Shown: positions 17,872-28,054 of the stretch, in pieces
How the letters are laid out: the number at the start of each line of letters is the position of its first letter
Position numbering within the stretch: position 1 is the first letter of the stretch
Assembly (NCBI GenBank): GCA_038503065.1
Contig: JBCAMK010000014.1
Span: 1,054,001-1,118,000, forward strand
DNA from: Paragyromitra xinjiangensis
Taxonomy: Eukaryota; Ascomycota; Pezizomycetes; Pezizales; Discinaceae
Direction of reading: 5' to 3'
DNA: 64,000 bases
The notes under the pieces: model-generated
What the model saw: the letters and a program-made list of their open reading frames with translations, nothing else
Told to the model about the DNA's origin: nothing
The model's database searches: none
Translations under genes and position numbers: made by a program

Positions 17872-20042
17872 TTAATTATTGGTGGTGGATTTTTTGGAGT
17901 GGTTTACTAGATATAGTGCTCTTGTTTTGGCTTTCTCTGGGCATTCAATGGCTGTGTATTGGTTGTTGTCGCAGCATGCGCAGCGAAGAGGCATGTGAGT
18001 GGATCTGGCTCCTCCTTTGCAGGTGGGGGTGGAGCACTTATGATCTTTGGTGTGGTGGGATTGGGCACATATGGCGCAGGCAGTGTCATTTTTGCATGTT
18101 GCATCGTGGTGTCCAAGTTTTTGGCAGTTGCGGCATTGGGTGGTGGGGTTGATGGGATGGTATTCTCGTGCTTTGCAAGTGGCGTTGAAAAGGTTGAGAT
18201 ATGTAAAGCCGAGTGATTTAAGGGTGTGCTTGGCGGGTATGGCGATGACGATGGAAGAATGTTTTTTCTCTTTGCGGCCTTCTTCGGTGCTTAGCCATCT
18301 GGGTGCTTGTGCGAGTTCGACTTTAGGGAGGGCTGCTTGGAGCGCATTGGTAATGTCGATGATTTGAGTTGGTTTGCTGTTGAAGGAGGTTGGGACACTG
18401 TCAAGGATGAATTTGGACCATCTGCTGTTGACTCTGGTGTTGGTGATGGGAATTTTGAGTAGTGTGCAGGCGGAGGTGATTTCATGTTGGTATTGCGAAA
18501 GGAAGGTGTCTGCAGGTTCATTGGGGCGTGTGAGGAGCATTAAGTTGTCTCCATTTGTTTTCCTGACTGCGAGGATGCAGGTTTTTTGTGCTCCTAGCTT
18601 GTTGTTTATGGCGTCAAGGATTGCGTTGGGGGTGATGGTTGTTGGGAGGGGTTCAGTGAGTTCCAGAATGATTTCTCTTTTGTCCGTGGTATAATCCGGC
18701 TTGTAGAGGGGTTGGGGAGTTGGTTTTTTCCCCTTTTTGTTCTGAATTTGTTGAAATGAGGGTTCATTTGGTGCTGGGGCGGTGATGTTGGCATAGGAGG
18801 TTTGAGCTCCTTGTTTCGGTTTGGTCTGGTTGGTGAGTTGGGGGGCCTGAATAGTGGGAATGATGGTGGTGGTTGGTGTGGTTTTTGCAGTTTGCAGGCT
18901 GTGAAGTCTGTTGTCTAGGGTGCGAACGTCGTTCTGAAGCCTGATGTTTTGTGCCTTGATATCGGCGAGTTTGGTGAGGGAGGATTCATGCTGTTTGTGT
19001 AACGGACCCACAAGGCTGTTACATGCGAAAGGTAGAATAGACCCGGGCAGACGGAGAGGTACAAGGACCAGCATGAGTGGAGTAGCTACCACATGCTAAG
19101 GAACACCAGTACCCTGCTGACCTGGTGGGTAGGAACATCCGGAGGTGCTAAGGCTGACGGGCCTGTAGCAGATCTCCGATGACATCAAGCACATAGAAAT
19201 GCGGTTGAGTTCCTAATCCACCTGTGCATGCCCCACCAGCTATGGCTGATAGGCGGCGCAACTGGGAGAACTATTTTAGCGGACACCTGACGCAACTATG
19301 GACTGATCAGCGCCATGCAAGTAGTCCTGCAGGACTAGGCTGGCGGATCATAGAGTCCTGACTGGTAGAGCAGTGCATGAGGAGCGGTTGCACATAAGGT
19401 GCAGAACTCCAGCGGAATGTGAGAGAACACTTCCGAAGGGAACCGCCCATGATCACTGACAGGATTCAGGGTTAACCGGATCCCCCAGCTGAGTAGAACT
19501 GAGTAGAGGCGGCGAGCATGCAGTACTACAAGTACTGGCGAGCCCCGCCACCAGTTGCTCTTCTCCATCTTCAACCAGAGACCTAGTGACGAGAATTACC
19601 AAGTTCCGCCCTTAAGATTATTGAGTATACTGCACGAAAATACTTTAAGATCTCAGCCTGACTTTAGTATAAGCAACGGCCGTTTTCCTACCTAGCTTAG
19701 CAGTTGTCTAGAGGACCACCCCCGTTACAGTTTGTTGCTGAATTGGATTTGTGTCTTGAGACTGCTTAGCTGTTGTTGGAAGTCTAGCTTCAAGTCTGCA
19801 ATTTGGCTTTGAATGAGCCAGCCGAGGTAGTTTGTGGTTTTGCCGTGGTTGAGATTTTGGAGTTCCTCGGGCACTAGTTGGGTGAAGTTCATGTCAGAGT
19901 TGTAGTCTTGTCCTCCGATGTCTTCTTCGTCTTCATCGGCTTCGCTAGAGGAGCTGCTGTGGTGGGAGGGTGGTTTGTCCATCATGGGAAGGTCTGCTGC
20001 GTCAAAGGCAGAGAGCGCAGTGGAGCCTTCAGCTTGAGACAT
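17872..20042 (-). pseudogene. ORF1 of A2, interrupted by a solo LTR
   Basis: The ATG at 20042 starts MSQAEGSTALSAFDAAD. The frame runs to 19730, is broken by the LTR and resumes at 18992, ending at TAA 17872. Without the LTR and one gtttg copy it is a clean 477-residue frame. The knuckles CRNCQKLGHHDATC and CAICAQSHHTKDHKC are kept. One cysteine of the third finger is now Ser (GGARSTHMP against GGARCTHMP in A1). The break lies in the coiled-coil region. Confidence 0.9.
18998..19729 (+). repeat. Solo LTR (732 bp), same family as the gypsy 3' LTR
   Basis: It runs from TGTAACGG to CCGTTACA and is flanked by the 5-bp duplication gtttg (18993-18997 and 19730-19734). It is nearly identical along its length to the LTR at 50503-51235. 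Its insertion in A2 shows that this gypsy family was still moving after the A array formed inside the first gypsy copy. Confidence 0.94.
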
Positions 20043-20345
20043 TGGGGCTGTTTTGCGTTGGGTAGGAGGGGAGAGATGGGAGGATGTTCGTTTGCGGCCA
20101 GCAACCTTTGGTGGGGTTGTTTGAACGCGGTCAAAGTGCACTGGGGTTGCGATGGGTGAGGGGGATCTCCTGGGGGGAGTTTGGGGATCCAGAGTGATGA
20201 CTCCAATGCAGGAGGAGGTAAATTTCCTGAAGTGGGGTAAAAGTGGTGAGAAAAGAAGCAGTAAAGTTAAAGACTTTTTGCTGTGTGTAACGCGGTTGCA
20301 ACGCAGAATTTGGTGTTTTCGGCTATTTCAATCAGCGATGTCGGC

Positions 20346-20623
20346 GCATGTGTATTACCTGTAGATAGCGCTGCCAGTGCGTTGCCTATCAGCTTCCGCT
20401 GATGCATACTGCACAGGTTGATTCAGAACTCTACCACTTCCTCGGAGTGGTAGATGCAGCCGTCTATGTGCCGTCAGCTCGTCAGCTTACGCACATGCGA
20501 TTCCTCTGTATCAACCAGATCAGTGGGATGCAGTAGCTCTCTGCATGTGGGAGCAACCCCACCGATGCAGGCTCCTACAGTCCCATCAGTCCGGCCCTGA
20601 TCTACTACGCATACTAGAGGCAG
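20346..20623 (-). repeat. LTR family 1 (copy 2), 5' part, interrupted by B array
   Basis: It continues the LTR left at 6828, from gcatgtgtattacctg to ctagaggcag (20614-20623). About 20 bp of the LTR terminus (reverse complement of TGTAACGGGTACCCCCGTTA) should follow but never appear, because the B array starts here and its far end has been deleted. Confidence 0.87.
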
Positions 20624-20957
20624 TATATAACACGCGACTGCCCACCTCGCTTCTACTTCTCCTCCATCATCTCCGACCGCAAACCCAACACCACAAACCA
20701 CCTCTCTCAGAATCCCACGATACCAAAAGTCTTTATCTCTCTGGCATCGTTTATCATCACACCCCACTCCGCATCTGGGAACTCATCACTCCCATCGCTC
20801 CCCCATCAATCTGGCTCCCAATACTCCTCCCAGAGTATCGCCATCACCACCCGCAACTCCTGTCCGACTTGTTTGGGCACCCGTCACACCCACACCTCTC
20901 GCAGGGCGCAAACGCACCTCCAGTCACCTTTCCCCCCACCTCACCTGCACCTCCAAC

Positions 20958-22391
20958 ATGTCTGCACCTGAGGGCAGCACCGCCCTCTCCGCATTCGATC
21001 CCACTGATCTCCCAATGGAGGACAAACCCGCATCCAACCATAGCAGCCCCTCCAGCAAACACGACGACGACGAAAGCGTCGGAGGTCAGGAGTACAACTC
21101 CAACCTCAACTTCACCCAAATTCCTGCCGAAGACATGGCGAATATGACCAACGCCACCTCCACCAACTACCTCGCCTGGTTCATTCAAACCCAATTCAAC
21201 ACCATGAAAGACGAATTTGAAAGACAAATGGACAGCCTCCAAGCCCAGATCAAATTTAACAACATCCAAAACACAAACACCACCTCCAAACTCGCCGAAA
21301 TCAAAGCACAAAACATTTCCCTCCAAAACACAGTCCGCTCCTTAGATGCCAGACTCCTCCACATCCAAACCAACCAAAAGACTCAAGCCACTCCTTCCAC
21401 CACAAACAGCAAACCTCCCACCACAAACAACACCAAACCATCCAACACCTCCAATAAAACGCAAGAGTCCTACGCCAGCAAAATCACAACTGCACCCGGC
21501 GAAAACAACTTCACCACCATCACCAACAAAAAGACCCCGAAAATACAACCACTATACAAACCTGAATTCACCACTGATAAAAGAGAAATCATAATCGAAC
21601 TCACAGAACCCCTCCCCACCCCAGCCACCCCAGATTCCATACTCAATGCCATCAACAACCGACTAGGGTCCGTTAACACGTGCATCCTAGCAGTCCGAAA
21701 AACCAATAATGACAACCTCATACTCACCACCAAACCAAACGAAGCCGCCGACAAATTCATCGAACAATATGAGCATGAAATCACCTCAGCGTGCAACCTT
21801 CTCAAAATCCCAATCACCAACATCAGAGTCAACAGCAGATGGTCAAAATTCATCATTGACGCTGTCCCCCTTAACTTCAATCTCGAACCCGTCACGCCTA
21901 CCACCATCACCAATGCCCTTCAAGCCGCCATCCCTGATGTACAGCTAGCCCAAGCCCCAAGATGGCTCTCCACAGAAGAAAAGCGAGCTGGCAAGAAAGC
22001 TTCTTCCATCGTCATCGCCCTACCAGCCAAACACACTCTCAAATCCCTAGGCTTTACCTATCTCAACATCCTAAACGCCACATGCAAAATCCGCGAATAT
22101 CATCCCATCAATCCAACCACCCAATGCCGCAACTGTCAAAAACTAGGACATCATGATGCCACATGCAAACAAGAAGTCGCCTGCGCCATCTGCGCACTCG
22201 CTCACCACACTAAAAACCACAAATGCGATCAAATCACGTGCAAAGGAGGCGCCAGATGCATACACATGCCCCTCAGATGCGCATGCTGCAACACCAATCA
22301 ACATACCGCCATTGACTGCCCCGAAAAAATGAAGACCAGAGCACTTTATCTTGCTCAACGCGCACAAAAACTCAACAACCGTAATGATTAA
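20958..22391 (+). CDS. ORF1 protein of B1, 477 aa, intact
   Basis: It starts MSAPEGSTALSAFDPTDLP, homologous to the A start. An acidic Ser-rich segment follows, then a coiled coil near residues 75-135 (NTTSKLAEIKAQNISLQNTVRSLDARLL), a Thr/Asn/Pro linker and the core with NSRWSKFIIDAVP. The knuckles are CRNCQKLGHHDATC, CAICALAHHTKNHKC and CACCNTNQHTAIDC. The likely role is RNA binding in the retrotransposon particle. The stop TAA (22389-22391) overlaps the ORF2 start (ATGATTAA). Confidence 0.92.
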   Translation: MSAPEGSTALSAFDPTDLPMEDKPASNHSSPSSKHDDDESVGGQEYNSNLNFTQIPAEDMANMTNATSTNYLAWFIQTQFNTMKDEFERQMDSLQAQIKFNNIQNTNTTSKLAEIKAQNISLQNTVRSLDARLLHIQTNQKTQATPSTTNSKPPTTNNTKPSNTSNKTQESYASKITTAPGENNFTTITNKKTPKIQPLYKPEFTTDKREIIIELTEPLPTPATPDSILNAINNRLGSVNTCILAVRKTNNDNLILTTKPNEAADKFIEQYEHEITSACNLLKIPITNIRVNSRWSKFIIDAVPLNFNLEPVTPTTITNALQAAIPDVQLAQAPRWLSTEEKRAGKKASSIVIALPAKHTLKSLGFTYLNILNATCKIREYHPINPTTQCRNCQKLGHHDATCKQEVACAICALAHHTKNHKCDQITCKGGARCIHMPLRCACCNTNQHTAIDCPEKMKTRALYLAQRAQKLNNRND

Positions 22392-25300
22392 ACACACAAC
22401 ACACATCACAGGCATAGCCCAAGTGCAACAACTGAATTGCGCTAAAGGAAAGGCCTCCACTCTTTCAGTACTCCATCACTCAAACATCAACACCCAACTC
22501 GCTATACTCGCACTACAGGACCCATGGTCAGAAACCCAAGGCCTACCACCCAACATTTCAAATTTCCATCGCTTTTCACCAACAAACCAAAACCCCAAAT
22601 GTGTCATATACATAAACGCAAACATGAACCTAAACCCACGCATCTCAAATTCTTATTTCAACAACGTCATTTCAATTATCATAACTACAGCAATAGGCGA
22701 GATTGAAGTCTCCAACATCTACGCCAATCACACACCAACAACACACACATACCTTAACATGTACAACTTCCTCCCCATGCACATAATACTAGCAGACACC
22801 AACCTACATCACACATGGTGGTACGGCTCCGAAACCGATCACTATACTTCTTCCATCAACAAAACCAGACTCATAGCCAATCAGCTTGTCGACTGGCTCG
22901 AAGATCACAACTACCAACTCATCAACCACCCAGGAACTTTCACACATTTCCCTAGAAATGGCAACAAAAAGTCCATCATCGACCTCACCCTATTTAGGAA
23001 CACACAACAATACCTCATAACATGGCAATCTGACCAAAACCTCAGGGACAACTCCGATCACACCCTAATCACAACCACCATATTCCTCCCATCAAAACCC
23101 ACAGCCACACCTAAACGCAACCTCAGCAAAGCAAACTGGACCCTGTTCCACACCATAATACAACAATCAGCACTCAACAAATCCCAACCCACCAACGCCA
23201 GCGACACCACAAAAGAATGTGAACAACTCACCTCCCTCATACAACTCGCCACAATCACAGCCATACCATTATCAAAGCCCAGCCAACATTCCAAAGGCTG
23301 GTGGACCAACGAACTATCTAAACTCAAAAGGAAAATAAACACCATAAATCACATACTCCGATTACCCAACCCACCACAAAACGCCAGGAAAACCCTCTAA
23401 CACCTTCGCACACAATGGAAAACAGAAATAATTGAAGCCAAAAAACACCACTGGCATCAACACCTATCCACCAACGATCCTAGACAAATATGGCAAGCCA
23501 TTAAACAAACCAATGGCCGCAGACCCCCCACCACCATACAACCACTACACAACGCACCTAACTTTGAAGCACAATGCGATGCCTTCAAATCCACCTTCTT
23601 CCCACCGATACTCGCTTCCCCCCAGCCTTTACCACAAAACTGGCTTCCCCCATCCGCATCAGATCAATCCCTCAACACACCCTACATCACCTCAGAGCTA
23701 ATCTCAAAGCTACTCGCCAAAACTTCTCCCGCCTCCGCACCAGGACCAGATGGAATTCTCTACCCCCATATACAACATGTTCATCAAGCCGCCCCTTTAC
23801 TCATCCCCAAAATCTTCACAGCAGCCCTCCACTTTGGCGCCTTCCCTGATATATGGAAACAAGCCATCATCACACCTATACCCAAACCAGGCAAGGACGA
23901 TTACGCCAAACCCAACGCCTATTGACCCATTTCATTATTATCATGCCTTGGCAAGCTATTAGAACGCATTATCACCAGACAATTAGAACTCGCCGCAATA
24001 ACTTCAGGCGCAATCAACCACCAACACACAGGAGGACGCACAGGAATCTCAGCAATAGATGCCCTCCAACAAATCATCACACCTTCTCAATCCTGGCTCG
24101 ACACTCCTGCTACAACAGGACACCAAAAACAACTGCGACCCTCCATCCTCACCACAGACATTGAAGGAGCATTCAACTGCGTCATTCATCAACAAATGAT
24201 CGCTATCTTCCGTCACTTTAAATTTCCCACATACCTCATACACTGGTACCAAACTTTTACCAACAACCGAACTATAGCCTTCAGATTCAACAACACCACA
24301 AGCCCAACAACATCCTTTAACAGTGGACTTCCACAAGGATCCGCTGTTTCTTCCATTGCTTTTACTATATACAGCGCTGCCCTAGAGACCGAACCATCAG
24401 CCTCCAACCTCACTCATTCCAACACCTACATTGACGATAATGCCATGCTACAAGCAAGCTTTTCTCAAAAATTCGCCACCATGACATTACAACAACGCCT
24501 GAATTCCAAAATCGAAAGAGGCTCATACCTTAACATCCTCTTTTCCCCGCCAAAAACAGAACTCATGCATCTGCGACTCAGTTCCAGAATCAAAGATCCC
24601 ACACCCACTCCCATCACACTTTATAATCAAAGCATCCTACCCACCGAACAAAACCGCATGCTTGGTCTTATAATCGACCGAAGATTAACCTTCCATCAAC
24701 ACACTCACCACATCGTCGCCTCCCTTCTCAAAACCAAAGGAATCATTTATCCCCTCCTTAAATCCATACACCTCACTCCCGCTACAATACATCACATATT
24801 GCTCATAGTCCACATCCCCAAAATGCTATGGGGCTCCCCCATGTGGTGGACGGGCGCTCCCACCATCATAGACAACATTCAACCAGCATACCATAGCCTC
24901 GCTCGTCTCATCACTGGTCTTCCCAGAAACACCAAAATCCCCCAATTATTGCGTGAAGCCTCCCTACCACCACTCAACCTCCTCCTGGATTACCATACAC
25001 AAAAATACGGCATACGCATTCTGAAAAACAATGCGCACAATCCAGCCTTCCTCCCACTACTCAAGCTCCTTCCACAAACAATAAACTATAAAGGCACAGG
25101 ACTCAAAAGGGTAGCTTCCCTACTCCAACCCCTCATCAACAACCAATCCCTCGAAAGACTTGATTACTCCTTTCAACCACACTTTCTCACACCTAATTCC
25201 CTGCAAATTTCTCAACGTTCCAAACAACAAACAGCCACGCAACACATTAGCTGGACAGGCACTCTTGAAAATGCCTGGCTCCTATACACAGATGGTTCCC

Positions 25301-26076
25301 TCAGCGACAATGGACATTCCTCTTCCGGAGTCTACATCGCCCACATACGCTACGGCATCACCACCCAAACCTTCACACATTCCTGCGCTCTCGGACATTA
25401 CGCTGAAAATGAAGATGCTGAAATTCACGCCATACAAGAAGCCCTGTCCTTATTGCTTCAACACATCATTCACCCAACTCCCATATATATATGCGTCGAT
25501 AACCAAAACGCCTTAAAGTCACTCATAGGAGGACCCACACATAATAAGGAATACCTATGGCACGCACTTAACACATGCAATTCACTCCAGAGCATAGGGT
25601 GCCCCATCACTGGAGTATGGACACCTTCCCACACGCAAATATTTGGCAACGAGAAAGCCGATCAATTAGCCACAACTGCCCACAACAAACCCCTCTGTTC
25701 ATTGCATCGCCTCACCCTCGGACATCTCTCACTCCTTCCCAAAAAACATCTACTTAAAACATGGGCTTCCAACACCACAGAGCCCACCTCCTTTCACATT
25801 GCACAACATCTCACATCGCTTTCAAGAAAACGATTTTCCAAACTTGTGAAAATACGCAATCAAGTACACCTCATTGATCCTACCGGATTCACTGATCCTC
25901 TTATATGCGCATGCGGCGAACAGGATGGCTCCCATCACCGCATTATGATTTGCAAACTCAGAAATAAAGAACGTCAAGATTTCTTTAAAGCTTCGGAACC
26001 AAATTGGAATATTTTCTTTTCGCCAAAGTTAAATTTTTCTGATTTTTTTTCTTATATTGATTCTCTCGGGTTATAA
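22384..26076 (+). pseudogene. LINE ORF2 of B1, two nonsense mutations
   Basis: The ATG at 22384 begins MIKHTTHITGIAQVQQLNCAKGK and overlaps the ORF1 stop. The frame is the same length as in B2 (1230 codons), with no frameshift. TAA at 23398-23400 replaces a Lys codon. TGA at 23923-23925 replaces the Arg of the RT motif AYRPISLLSCLGK. Endonuclease (QDPW, ADTNLHHTWWYG, IDLTL, SDH), RT (GLPQGSAVSS, YIDD) and RNase H motifs are otherwise present, as is the finger CACGEQDGSHHRIMIC. The endonuclease GDFN motif reads ADTN in the B family; the Asn is kept. Confidence 0.92.
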
Positions 26077-26270
26077 AATTGCTTGGTTAGCAAAGAAATG
26101 ATTGTTATTTTTCAGTTATTTTCGTTGTTAAAATTTTCCTTTTATTTTGTTTTCGTTTGATAAAAATTTGTTTGAGAAAATCGGGGAGGAATTATTTGTA
26201 GTTGGCGGTGGATGAGGCGATATACTTTAGTATTAGGGCCGTAAAATTAAAACACTAAAACACTAAAACA

Positions 26271-26280
26271 CTAGAGGCAG
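26271..26280 (+). repeat. Target site ctagaggcag between B1 and B2
   Basis: The same 10 bp stand at 20614-20623 (LTR/B1) and 31953-31962 (B2/B3). The site comes from the LTR, where it is part of the conserved ctagaggcagtaacggggg end. Confidence 0.88.
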
Positions 26281-26614
26281 TATATAACCAGCGACCGCCC
26301 ACCTTGCTTCTACTTTTCCTCCATCACCTCCGACCGCAAACTCAACACCACAAACCACCTCTCCCAGAAATCCACAGAACCAAAAGTCTTTATCTCTTTG
26401 GCCTTGTCCATCATCATACCCCACTTCGCTTCTGGGAACTCATCACTCCCATCGCTCCCCCATCAATCTGGCTCCCAATACTCCACCCAGAGTATCGCCA
26501 TCACCACCCGCAACTCCCGTCCGACTTGTTTGGGCACCCATCACACCCACACCCCTTGCTGGGCGCAAACGCACCTCTAGCCACCTTTCCCCCCATCTCA
26601 CCCGAACCTCCAAC

Positions 26615-28054
26615 ATGTCGGCACCTGAAGGCAGTACCGCCCTCTCCGCCTTCGATCCCGCAGACCTCCCAATGGAAGACAAACCTGCCTCCAACCACAG
26701 CAGCTCCTCCAGTGAACACGATGACGATGAAAGCATTGGAGGTCAGGAATTTAACTCCAACCTCAACTTCACCCAAATCCCCGCCGAAGAAATGGCAAAT
26801 ATGACCAACGCCACATCCACCAACTACCTCGCCTGGTTCATCCAGAGCCAATTCAACTCAAAGAAAGACGAATTTGAGAGACAAATGGACACCCTCCTAG
26901 CTCAAATCAAATTCAACAACATTCAGAACACCAACACCACCTCCAAACTCGCGGAAATCAAAGCTCAAAACATTTCCCTCCAAAACACCGTACGCTCCCT
27001 AGACGCCAGATTGTTACACCTCCAAACCAACCAAAGCGCCAACACCAACACTACTGCCACGAACAACAAACCTCCCACCACAAACACCAGCAAACCCTCC
27101 AACACCAACACCACCAACAAAGCACAAGACACCTATGCCAGCAAAGCCACAACTGCACCTGGCGAAAATAATTTCACCAGCGTCACCAATCGCAAAACCC
27201 CAAAAATCCAACCACTCTACAAGCCCGATTTCACTACCGACAAAAGAGAAATCATAATTGAACTCACCGAACCCCTTCCCACTTCAGCCACCCCAGACTC
27301 CATACTTAATGCCATCAACAACCGCCTAGGAGCTGTCAACACATGCATCCTGGCCGTTCGCAAAACCAACAATGACAATCTCATCCTCACCACCAAACCC
27401 AACGAAGCTGCTGACAAATTCATCGAACAATACGAACACGAAATCACCTCAGCATGCAACCTTCTCAAAATCCCAATCACCAACATCAGAATCAACAGCA
27501 GATGGTCCAAATTCATCATCGACGCAGTCCCTCTCAATTTCAACCTCGAACCCGTCACACCCACCACCATCACCAATGCACTTCAAGCCGCCCTTCCTGA
27601 CGTACAACTAGCCCAAGCCCCAAGATGGCTATCCACAGAAGAAAAACGCATTGGCAAAAAAGCCTCTTCCATCGTCATCGCTCTGCCAGCCAAACACACC
27701 CTCAAAACCCTAGGCTTCACCTACCTCAACATCCTAAACGCCACCTGCAAAATCCGCGAATATCACCCAATTAATCCCACCACCCAATGCCGAAACTGTC
27801 AAAAACTCGGACACCACGATGCCACCTGCAAGCAAGAAGTTGGCTGTGCCATCTGCGCACTCACCCACCACACCAAAGACCACAAATGCGACCAAATCAC
27901 ATGCAAAGGAGGTGCCAGATGCACACACATGCCACTCAGATGCGCCTGCTGCAACACCAACCAACACACCGCCATTGACTGCCCCGAAAAAATGAAGACC
28001 AGAGCACTTTATCTTGCTCAACGCGCACAAAAAATCAACAACCGTAATGATTAA
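26615..28054 (+). CDS. ORF1 protein of B2, 479 aa, intact
   Basis: It has the same layout as B1 ORF1: MSAPEGSTALSAFDPADLP start, acidic region, coiled coil, Asn/Thr-rich linker two residues longer than in B1, conserved core, three C-terminal Cys/His clusters. The stop TAA overlaps the ORF2 ATG as ATGATTAA. Confidence 0.92.
   Translation: MSAPEGSTALSAFDPADLPMEDKPASNHSSSSSEHDDDESIGGQEFNSNLNFTQIPAEEMANMTNATSTNYLAWFIQSQFNSKKDEFERQMDTLLAQIKFNNIQNTNTTSKLAEIKAQNISLQNTVRSLDARLLHLQTNQSANTNTTATNNKPPTTNTSKPSNTNTTNKAQDTYASKATTAPGENNFTSVTNRKTPKIQPLYKPDFTTDKREIIIELTEPLPTSATPDSILNAINNRLGAVNTCILAVRKTNNDNLILTTKPNEAADKFIEQYEHEITSACNLLKIPITNIRINSRWSKFIIDAVPLNFNLEPVTPTTITNALQAALPDVQLAQAPRWLSTEEKRIGKKASSIVIALPAKHTLKTLGFTYLNILNATCKIREYHPINPTTQCRNCQKLGHHDATCKQEVGCAICALTHHTKDHKCDQITCKGGARCTHMPLRCACCNTNQHTAIDCPEKMKTRALYLAQRAQKINNRND

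Larger units (their letters stand above)
14035..20345 (-). mobile_element. LINE A2 (ORF1 + ORF2), hosting a solo LTR
   Basis: This second full-length A element lies head-to-tail with A1 in the same LTR site. It has the same gene order, 5' end and AAATAAAT-type tail. The only gross damage is a 732-bp solo LTR in ORF1. A1 and A2 differ by many substitutions, so this is not a recent local duplication. Confidence 0.92.
20624..26270 (+). mobile_element. LINE B1 (ORF1 + ORF2)
   Basis: This full-length element is on the plus strand, opposite to A and C. The 5' end is tatataac..gcgac. The 3' end has GGTGGATGAGGCGATATAC followed by an octamer tail, three units of aaaacact, then ctagaggcag and the start of B2. 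ORF1 and ORF2 overlap. ORF2 carries two premature stops. Confidence 0.92.
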
